Shown here in pieces: positions 27,827 through 37,069 of a stretch of 64,000 bases of DNA (the stretch's first letter is position 1; each line of letters starts with the position of its first letter). The DNA lies in NCBI GenBank assembly GCA_003024785.1, contig PUQB01000423.1:124001-188000 (forward strand), given 5' to 3'. The translations under genes were made by a program, and so were the position numbers. This DNA is from Selaginella tamariscina (Eukaryota; Streptophyta; Lycopodiopsida; Selaginellales; Selaginellaceae). The notes under the pieces were generated by a model that was given only the letters and a program-made list of their open reading frames with translations, did not search any database and was not told the DNA's origin.

Positions 27827-30800
27827 TTAAGCTTCAGAAAACATACATTCCCTTGCAGTTTTGTTAATCGTGACTTTATCAACGCTTCTTGACATCCACC
27901 CATATCGAATGGATTTAACATTTATAAAACATGCTGGGTCTTTTTGATTGGGAGACCATGTTTTCTCTAGGCATCCATTATATCTTTCGCTCTCCTTCTC
28001 GTGTCGCCTTTTTTGTGGTTTGAACCATGCAACCTTAACAATACTATTTTTTGTGATTACTTCAGGTGTGTCGATAATTTGACCCATCCAAATAGGCTGA
28101 TTATATGACGCATCTGGAGTAATGAGAACCATCATTAGTTTTTGAAGATCCTTGCAGCAATCAAAGTATGCTTTAGGTTTTTGGTTCCTTTGTCCAACAA
28201 AGTGTGGGGTTTGCACTTCCACATCACTACTGGCTTCTATGTCGTCTGTGCTCAGTGATGTCATTTCAATCTCCTCTCGCCACCTTGTTTTAGGCCAGAA
28301 AGGGTGTTGCAATTCTGTACTTGTGACAGTAGGCCCTTCCAACTCTCGAACAACAGTCTCCCAATAGTTGACCACATGCTTATATAGTTCTGAGTAACCA
28401 GTTGCCTTATCAGAATTCTTTGGCATCGATTTTTGAACCCATGCCACATATTTTTTGATGCCATCAATAATAACCTCTTGTTCCTTGAGCTGGGCACTCA
28501 ATGGAATAGGGTCTGGTTGTCCTTCTGGGAGAAGTGGCTTTCCATCCTCTCCACTTTTGAAGAGCATTAAGCCCTCTTTCGGTAACCACTCCTGCTCTGA
28601 TGGCCGTAACTTGTACTGCATAATAGGTATACCATCTCGTATGGAGAAAAAGAATTGTAGCGGCACAAGGTGACCAACTAAAGAATCACTCCCTTCTTTT
28701 ATATACTCCTTGAGAAATTTTTTGAAGTCTGGCACCTCAGTCACAAGCAAAGCACAACTTTTTTTGGAGATGCAATTTTCAAAAAGATTCATCATATGCG
28801 GTAAGGTAAGTGCACTTGTCCTTTTTGTAGAGTTGGAGACCTTGCTGAAGAACGCATCAATATCTTCATGAGTGTGACCAACCATAAGGAAACTGAGCGT
28901 GATTGTTTCAAACACACCTTTGGCAACAAGCATTGACAAGTATGCTAGCACATATCTAGAAAATAAAAGTAAGTATGAGCTTGAGAAACCCTTAAGTAAA
29001 ATGATTTACCTATTTTTGTTCTCGCCTGCACAATTATCCATCTGTAAAAGCAAATGACGAGGAAGCTTATTTGATGTTGAGGACACATGTACACTATTTG
29101 AGCTAGATCCCTCCACTGAACCTGAACTCTCAACAGGGCCATCTTTTTTTGTGCAGGTTTGACAATGCCTCTCATATTCCCAAGTAGCCTCAAGTGCAGA
29201 TGTTCATGAGAGCATTATGTAAAGGTTGAAGGTGTTGTTTCTTCACTTTGAGATCACTGATAGGACTTGTCTGTGAGTGGGCTTCAAGGTTTCTGAAACA
29301 CATGGCTAACGACCCAATAGTGAAATTGGAGTCGCTAGACCAATGTGGAAGTGAAAAGTGTCCATATGACTCACAACCGTGTCCATGTGTTAGCACACCT
29401 GTCAATGAAATCGGAAGTTTCATGACATTTCCAAGGCACTTTGGTGTTGCAAAGAGCTTTGGAATGCTGGTCTTTGAATGATCCATCTTGTCATGGATCA
29501 AGCACAGGTACTCTGATGGGCGTGACACAGAAAGCATGCGGTGTGCATAGTACTGAGACCGGCAAGTTTGTTGTGCAATCATGTGGGCCTCCATCTTCTT
29601 TTGAATGGTAGTGATCTCCACCAAGGTTTTTGCACAAGCCTCTGCGCCTTCAATGATGTACAAGTGTCACACTTGGAAAAGCTAGAGTGTTTTGCAATCT
29701 CCACATCCTTAAAATGAGTATTCCATATGTTGTTGAAGGTACCAGTGCAGATTGCTTGGAGCCCCATCAAACTGAGGCACTTGTTCACATGTTCACACAG
29801 CTTCAATTGAGTGTAGATTGAAGGCAAAACCTTGAGATTTTCCCTGACCCCTGCATTTGTGGTTCGGCATTTGTGAGGCATCCTGTCTGCATTTGCTTCC
29901 ACAAAAGCCTTGAGTATCTCTATGGCTGCCATGATGTGAGAGCGGGTTTTGACCAAGCGAGTGTTCCCATGAACTGAGGTTCGCGCTCCATCTAGCCACT
30001 CATCCCTCCGACGGTAGAACGTGGTCTTTGGGATCCCGTATATACTGTACCAAGCTTTGAAGCAGATGGCCACCTTATTAAATACCATGGATGTACTCTG
30101 ATAACCTGTGTCCGAGGCCATTCCATCAATACACCCAGTTAGTGCAGCATATACAAACTCATGCCTTTGCTTTTGGGTGAGCATACGAAAGACATGTCTA
30201 CATTGGGTAATTTCATTCCGGTCTGCCATCTGACAACACTTCTTCTTGCAACAGTCAATCGTGGAAATGCTCGTAACACTTTCGGAAGATGTAGGATCCA
30301 TCTTTACCCTCTTGCTGAAACTTGCAGGGGAAGATCTACAACCCATGAATCGCCTTTTTCTTACAATAGGACCAATGCAAGGAACCTCTTCAAATATGAG
30401 TTGTTCTTCCGGGTTGTTATTATTGAAATCCAACCCAGAATATGTTGAACCATCTTGCCGTCTTAATTCAGATGTTCGCCACCTCACGAGGGATCCAGGA
30501 TACAATGTGCCATTAGGTGAAACCTCTGTCACAACTACACCCACGAAGTCGGACCCTAGTTTCTCTTCTGACACTGCTTCCATTGGATTTATAGCTGTGA
30601 TGATGCCTCTTCCGACTTCAATCTCACGAAGAAAGAGAATCACCTCATCCATCACAGCAGGCAAGCCATCATCTGGTAAACTCGTGCTACTATTTGTTTG
30701 TGACTCTGCATATTCTGTGTCAGCCTTGACTTCATCCAAATTCCACAATACAGGAGAACCCTCCTCAAATTCCATTCCCAGAACCTCAACATGCTTGTAA

Positions 30801-30946
30801 ATGGTGTTCACCCATACGTACACACAAGATCCTTGGGCAATATTGTGACATGATGCATTATTATCTCGAACTTCCACAGTTCCAGTGCCAACTATCTCGT
30901 TGTTCCGAAGAAGACATACTTTATCTCCAGTATTAAACATATTGTC
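27827..30946 (-). CDS. DUF7869-type putative transposase (RNase H-fold-like), divergent gene 1 of the unusual block
   Basis: Transcribed leftwards; coding exon 2 starts after a CAG acceptor at 30947 and the ORF ends with TAA at 27827. From N to C: a small beta-like domain (TGDKVCLLRNNEIVGTGTVE, HNIAQGSCVYVWVN), an acidic linker, a second beta-rich segment (GVVVTEVSPNGTLYPGSLVR), a Cys-rich stretch (CCKKKCCQM), a helix-turn-helix-like region (GIPKTTFYRRRDEWL), a CDTC zinc-finger-like motif (near 29670), HDKMDHSKTSIPKL, MDNCAGENKNRYVLAYL and GHTHEDIDAFFS. The last two blocks, with conserved D/N/H, are what I associate with the eukaryotic DUF7869 family, thought to be transposase-derived. A 54-base intron (28956-29009) splits the NKN-R motif. 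The frame is interrupted at about two points (near 29665 and 29190), so it is partly decayed or mis-assembled. The function is inferred from motif shape only. Confidence 0.6.
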
Positions 30947-31091
30947 CTGCACATAAATAATTGTATTATTTATGATATCTGTTTATGCAATATTTCTAAG
31001 AAATCTGAATTACGGTTACTTAATAATATGCATATGCAATAATACATAATTATGTTTAGAGATAATATCTCATGTTTGATTAATACAACTG

Positions 31092-31625
31092 ATGGGCGGG
31101 ATTAATCCCGCCCACGAATCCCTCCGACGAGGAACGGTCGGCGGGATTAATCCCGCCGCCGACTCAACCCCTTCGGAGAGAGTCGGCGGGATTAATCCCG
31201 CCCACAATTCTTACGACGGGGAATGGGTGGCGGGATTAAACCCGCACATAACTCTCTCCAAAACTATGATTTCAAAGAGATCTCGGGATAAATCCTGTCC
31301 CCAAATCCTTAAAACAGGGATGTGGTGGCGAGATTAATCCCGCCACCCCTTCCCTGCCTCCTAAAATGGTTGGCGGGATTAATCCCGCCGACAACTCTTT
31401 CTAATAAATTCTGGTAACTCTTCATCAGTTGAGAAGGTTATCGGCGGGATTAATCCCGCCACTCTTTTTCAGTGGCGGAGAAGCATTGCCCGAGAGATGG
31501 TGGCGGGATTAATCCCGCCACCTCTTCGAAGAGGCGAAAAAGAAATGGCCGGATTAATCCCGCCGCCCCGGTTAACCTAGAATATTAAGTTAAAAGGATA
31601 TTTAAACGGGATAAATCCCTAACGG
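31092..31625. repeat. palindrome array A: GGCGGGATTAATCCCGCC repeats
   Basis: About nine copies of the palindrome lie in half a kilobase: perfect cores near 31094, 31139, 31184, 31374, 31443 and 31501, and one-base variants near 31228, 31327 and 31548, plus weaker ones at about 31285 and 31605. Each copy is self-complementary and carries four CpGs when complete, in otherwise AT-rich DNA. Spacers differ from one another but some share CCGACGA/GGAGA-like words. The array is unlike any tandem satellite because the palindrome, not the whole unit, is conserved. Confidence 0.9.
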
Positions 31626-31734
31626 AATATATTATAATCCTAATGCATTCCTAAACCCCTAAATTGTAATTTTAAGAGAGAATGTAAGAGAGTGAATCTT
31701 TATAAGTATTTTTAAATTTGTTTATAATACTTAC

Positions 31735-31810
31735 TTGTAAACAGCACTGAAGGCGCCGTGCTTTCCTATAAAGAATAGCACCCAATTTAATCTCGCTCCT
31801 GAGATGATCA
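31735..31810 (-). other. putative leader exon of the leftward gene
   Basis: On the minus strand the sequence reads GCTGTTTACAA followed by a consensus donor GTAAGTATT at 31734. Splicing to the acceptor at 30947 would give an intron of about 790 bases that contains palindrome array A. Upstream limit unknown. Confidence 0.35.
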
Positions 31811-32149
31811 CTATGAAGAAAAAAGAAGATCTAAAGAGTGAAAAATACAGAAATGAAGAAACCCTTGCCGGAGAAAGAACCAGATCTGAATTTGAGTGGG
31901 AAATTAAATGCATTTTCAAATTTACATGTCAGACCGACAATACATATGTCAGAAATTCAAATTTTTTAAAAAGAACAGAAAATAAAATTTAAGATGAGTT
32001 GACACAAATATCCGACACTCTGACATATATACTCTCCAGTTCCAATGAGTATTTTAAAATTGCATTTAATGTTATTCAAGTGATTCAAGCTGTTTAATAT
32101 TACGAAATTTTAGACTATATTCTACATTCTTAGTATTCAAGTATATTTA

Positions 32150-32945
32150 TATTATATATATATATAAATATATACTTATACAATAAATAAATTGATATAT
32201 TATTATGTATCATTTAAAATATATTCATAGTCTGTTTATTATTATTATTTTCTTAATTACTCGAGTATTTAGTTTTCATTTCCTAGTATCAATGGGATAT
32301 TCTTTATTATTTTATTAATATTTGAAGAATATTCTAATATTAAACCTGATTATCATAATTAAATTAGTCTTGTTCTTAATTATTGCAGTAATTATTCTAC
32401 ATTTGTATATATTAATGGGATTTTCTCAATTAATTTGTTATTATTTCAAGAATATTCATGTGTTAAACCTTATTATCAATATTAAATTAATATATATTAT
32501 TAAAACTATATATGACTATATATTAGATAAAATGATGTATTATTATGTATAATTTAAAATATGTTCATAGTGTGTATATTAATATCATTTCCTTAATTAC
32601 TTGAGTAATTAATCTTCTTTATATTAATGGGATATTCTTTATTATTTTCTTATTATTCCAAGAATATTCCAATATTAAACATGATTATGATAATTAATTT
32701 AGTTAATTATTTGAGTACTTAATTTACATTTGTATATATTAATGGGATTTTCTCAATTAATTTCTTATTATTTCAAGAATATTTCAATGTTAAACCTTTT
32801 TATCAATATTAAATTAATATATATTATTAAAACTATATATGGCTATATATTAGATAAAATCATATATTATTATGTATAATTTAAAATATGTTCATAGTGT
32901 GTTTATTAATATTATTTTCTTAATTATTCGATGTTTGTTTTGCAC
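32150..32945. repeat. tandem repeat, unit about 330 bp, about 2.4 copies
   Basis: The landmark TTTAAAATATRTTCATAGT occurs at about 32213, 32553 and 32880, giving periods of about 340 and 327. The rest of the unit (TATTAATGGGATTTTCTCAA, TTATCAATATTAAATTAATA) repeats in step. Extremely AT-rich, non-coding. Confidence 0.85.
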
Positions 32946-33159
32946 ACATATATAAACACAATCATAAATTTACACACGCATTACAAGAACTTACAAAAAC
33001 ACATATGCACACACATGCACAACCCTAAACCAAACTGAAGAAATATGTTGCTTCTTTATTGAAAACATCATGTTCAACGCATGTATGATATATGTACTCA
33101 ATCTGTGTGTATGTAACACATTGAATTTACATGTGTAATATTTATATTAAGCTTGTTGG

Positions 33160-33850
33160 GAGCAAACCCTAACCTAAACCCTAAACCCTGTGTATACATG
33201 TGTGTACAAAAATAATTTTTCAACACTCTCTCTTCACACCATGCATGATCCATCCTAAACCCTAAACCCTAAACCCTAATATGTAACACAATGAATTTAC
33301 TCATGTAATATGTATGTATGTCTGTGTGTATACACGTGTGTATGTATATATGTGTACTCTGTATGTATATATGTGTACTTTCTCGTCTTCTCTCATACAT
33401 ACACACCATGCATGATCCATGTTAATATGTACTGTCTCTCTTCTCTCAAACATACACACCATGCATGATCTATAATATGTACTCGGTCTCTCTAATATTA
33501 TGTACTAATATGTATGTATGTCTGTGTGTATAATACACACCATGCATGATCCATAATATGTACTGTCTCTCTTCTCTCATATACTATGTATGTATATCTG
33601 TGTATAATATGTGTAAGTATATATGTGTACTAATATATGCAATGTGTACAAAAATAATTTTTCAACACTCTCTCTTCTCTCATACATACACACCATGCAT
33701 GATCCATCCTAAATCCAAAACCCTAAACCCTAACCCTAAACCCTAAACCCATGTAATATGTATGTATGTCTGTGTGTATACACGTGTGTATGTATATTAT
33801 GTGTATTAATATATGCAATGTGTATGTATGTATTGATACACATGAAACTT
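33160..33850. repeat. degenerate minisatellite with interstitial telomeric repeats
   Basis: Runs of the plant telomere unit CCCTAAA occur at about 33163-33190, 33255-33280 and 33705-33750, embedded in a repeated module of TCTCTCTTCTCTCATACATA, CACCATGCATGATCC and TGTATGTATGTCTGTGTGTA that recurs about five times. Confidence 0.85.
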
Positions 33851-34049
33851 TAACACTCTCATGGACACACACATGTTAAATCCCTGCATGATTTATATTT
33901 TTGGGGTGTATGTGATACACCCACGCACACGCACGCGCTAATAATATAATGAAAGAATATTCGTTTAGGGCGAATCTATATTTTATTCTTTTTAGGGTTT
34001 AAGTATATTCTCAGAAGGAATATTCTATTAGGGTTAATATATATATTTA

Positions 34050-34124
34050 ATTCCTTTAGGGTTTAGGTATATTCTTAGGGTTCAAGAGGCGGCGGCTGTG
34101 AAATCGGCGGCGGCTGTGCACACA
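34050..34124 (+). other. candidate leader exon/promoter of the rightward gene
   Basis: A TTTAGGGTTTAGG telo-box-like stretch (34050-34062) precedes a short GC-rich segment with GGCGGCGGCTGTG twice, ending CACAG followed by GTGAGATC, a good plant donor, then GT repeats as in most introns here. Splicing to the CAG acceptor at 37030 would place array B inside intron 1. Inference only. Confidence 0.3.
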
Positions 34125-34133
34125 GGTGAGATC

Positions 34134-34164
<31 letters not shown>

Positions 34165-34189
34165 ATATGTATAGGAGTGTGCGTATAAT

Positions 34190-35029
34190 TTTATGTGTAC
34201 CAGTATCTATAAATTTTTTTTATTGATCTATCTCTCCCACACACACGCACACTGCTTTACATATATATATATATATATATAATGCATATTAACAAATAGT
34301 ATACAACACTAGTTTATATATATGCTTATATATTCATATGGGTTATATATCTATATACACACATATATATATGTGTGTGTTTATCTGTATAATTTTATTT
34401 ATTTATTAGTTTTATCTCTCGCACACACACGCACACTCCTGTGTATATATATGTGTGTGTGTGTGTTTGTTTATCTGTATGATTTTATTTGTTTCGCTCA
34501 CACACGCATACACACAATATACATATACACATATATATACATATATACATACATATATTATGTGTACCAGTATCTATATAATTTTTTTTATTGATCTATC
34601 TCTCCCACACACACGCACACTGCTTTACATATATATATATATATATATATAAATCAATGCATATTAACAAATAGTATACAACACTAGTTTATATATATGC
34701 TTATATATTCACAGACTCTCTCTCTTTCTCTATGGGTTATATATCTATATACACACATATATATGTGTGTGTTTATCTGTATAATTTTATTTATTTATTA
34801 GTTTTATTTTTCGCACACACACACACTCCTGTGTATATATATGTGTGTGTGTGTGTTTGTTTATCTGTATGATTTTATTTGTTTCGCTCACACGCATACA
34901 CACGATATACATATACACACATATATATACCTATGTACACACATATATTATGTGTACCAGTACTGTATAATTTTATTTATTTATCTATCTCTTGCACACA
35001 CACGTACACTCCTATACATACATACATAC

Positions 35030-35085
<56 letters not shown>

Positions 35086-35150
35086 TATATGTGTGTGTTT
35101 TTATCTGTATAATTTTTTTATTTATTAATTTTTTCTCTCGCACACACGCT
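34190..35150. repeat. tandem repeat rich in CA/TA, unit about 370-380 bp, about 2.5 copies
   Basis: The segment from TATACAACACTAGTTTATAT through TTATCTGTATAATTTTATTT and GCACACACACGCACACTCCT recurs from about 34300, 34675 and partly 34970. TA runs (34261-34281, 34628-34650, 35033-35073) separate the copies. Confidence 0.8.
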
Positions 35151-35154
35151 AAGC

Positions 35155-36740
35155 CCCTCGAGCGGCGGGATTAATCCCGCCGCTATATGGTTGGGGCCAT
35201 GGCGGCGGGATTAATCCCGCCGCCGAGGCCCTTCACGCAGGCTATGGGCGGCGGGATTAATCCCGCCGCTCTAGGACAAACCGAAGAGCGGCGGGATTAA
35301 TCCCGCCGCCCATGGCCTGCGTGAGGGGCCTCGGCGGCGGGATTAATCCCGCCGCTCACCCATGCCCTGCGCGGAATGCGGCGGGATTTATCTCGCCGGC
35401 AATGGCCTGTGTGAAGGCCCTAATGGGGGATTAATCCCGGCGGATTCCGCGCAGGGCATTTACAGGGATGGGCGGCGGGATTAATCCCGCCGCTCATGAG
35501 GCTAACCGAAGAGCCTGCATGAAAGATCCTGCACGGAAGGCTAACCGAAGAGCCTGCATGACATGTCCTGCGCGTAAGGCGGCGGGATTAATCCCGCCGC
35601 CAGGAAATTCACGCAGGACATGAACGGCGGGATTAATCCCGCCCCACGCTCATGCCCTTCGCGGAGGGCGGCGGGATTAATCCCGCCGCTCAGGCACTTC
35701 CGCAGGATATAAGCGGCGGGATTAATCCCGCCCCCACCCATCCCTGTTCAAAATGCCGCAGCCAATATATATGTGTGAGCGCATGATTTACGAGAGGGCG
35801 GCGGGATTAATCTCTCCGAACCTTCATTGCCCGGTGGCGGGATTAATCCCGCCACCCTTTTTTCCTCCATTGGTATGTTGAATCAATCCCGACTAACTCT
35901 GTCTGAGACGGAGAAGGTTTACAAAATACCAATGGAGGGAACTGAGAAGGGTGGTGGGATTAATTTCACCATCCCTTACATGGTGGGCGGGATTAATCCC
36001 GCCGCGTACGCATGCCCTGCGCGGAATCGGGCGGGATTTATCCCGCCGCCATTGGCCTGCCTGAAGGGCCTAGGCGGCGGGATTAATCCCGCAAGATTTC
36101 GCACAGGGCATTGGCGTTCGGCGGGATTAATCCCGCCGACTAAGGCCCGAGTGAAGGGCCTGGGAGGCGGATTAATCCGCCGCGTACGCATGCCCTGCGC
36201 GGAATCGGGCGGGATTTATCCCGCCGCCATTGGCCTGCCTGAAGTGCCTAGGCGGCGGGATTAATCCCGCCCGATTCCGCGCAGGGAATTGGCGTCCGGC
36301 GGGATTAATCCCGCCGCATAGGGACCGAGTGAAGGCCCTGGGCGGCGGGATTAATCCCGCCGAGTCTTCAATGCCTGTTGGAGGAATGAATCCCCACCCT
36401 TCGCTTTTTTCTCCATTGGTGAGTCGGACCAATCCTAAACGTTTCTGTCTGAGACGTAGAAGGTTTACAACATACCAATGGAGAGAATTGGGAAGGGTGG
36501 GGAAATTCATTTAACCATCCCTTACATGGTGGGCGAGATTAATCCCGCCTCCTTTCTGGAGTCACTGAAGGGGTGTGAGAAATAAATCCTGCCCAGTTCT
36601 CTCTGAGACCGAGAAGGGTGGCAAGATTAATTCCGCACTCCCGTTCAAGGCCTCCAGAAAGGTGGCGAGATTAATCCCGCCCACTCTTTCAGGAGGCATT
36701 GAAGGGGTGGCGAGATTAATCCCGCCGCACCTTCCATGTG
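35155..36740. repeat. palindrome array B: GGCGGGATTAATCCCGCC repeats with regular spacing
   Basis: About thirty copies, roughly eighteen with a perfect 12-base core GGGATTAATCCC. In the first 330 bases the centres lie near 35172, 35212, 35258, 35298, 35344, 35388, 35432 and 35482, that is 40-50 bp apart; after a gap the rhythm resumes at 35589, 35634, 35678 and 35723. Spacers reuse a few words (GCCCTGCGCGGAAT, GGCCTGCGTGAGGGGCCT) and occur in both orientations, so neighbouring spacers are partly reverse complements. A higher-order unit of about 540 bp repeats from 35865 to 36405, each holding an inverted pair CTCCATTGGT...ACCAATGGAG. Copies after 36500 are more degenerate (GAGATTAATCCC). Confidence 0.95.
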
Positions 36741-36840
36741 AATATATATGTGTATTAGTATATATAAGTTGCATATCTCATTTTATTTACTTTTATCATC
36801 TTATCATAATATTTCGAGTAAAAGCTAGGAATCTATGTAA

Positions 36841-36927
36841 AACTGTCCAGAGCTCACATTTGTGGTGGTTCTAAAACGAAATGTTATCTTTCTTTTGCAC
36901 TAGCACAAATGTGAGCTTCGGACAGTT
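36841..36927. repeat. 87-base hairpin with 24-base arms, possible small-RNA precursor or short foldback
   Basis: The left arm 36841-36864 (AACTGTCC, two mismatched bases, GCTCACATTTGTG) pairs with 36904-36927; 22 of 24 positions are complementary, with a 39-base loop. It lies between array B and the first coding exon of the ParB-methyltransferase gene. Arm length and mismatch pattern suit a plant small-RNA precursor, but a tiny foldback element is equally possible. Confidence 0.75.
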
Positions 36928-37069
36928 AATTACGTCTACTTCTCTCTGTGTATTATTTTTGTATATTCGGGTTTATACAAGTGTGTGTGCGTTTTTATAT
37001 GATTTGTATTCATAGTGTATTATTTTGCAGAAGGACGATTTGATCAAACAAGGAGATCGAGTCATTAGT

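Noticed and set aside
31092-31337. Small protein with GGINPA repeats in array A
   Set aside because: Same artefact of translating the palindrome.
35827-36514. Repeat protein with GGINPA / AGLIPP motifs on both strands
   Set aside because: These peptides are only the translation of the palindrome and appear in several frames of both strands; no start context, splicing or conservation supports a gene.
35155-36740. CRISPR array (palindromic repeats with regular spacers)
   Set aside because: Superficially similar, but this is plant nuclear DNA, the spacers are related to each other in both orientations, copies vary, and there are no cas genes.
31092-36740. E2F or K50-homeodomain binding-site cluster
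   Set aside because: Half-sites resemble TCCCGCC and TAATCC, but the conserved unit is the full palindrome and lies by a ParB-like gene, so a host transcription-factor cluster is less likely; not excluded.
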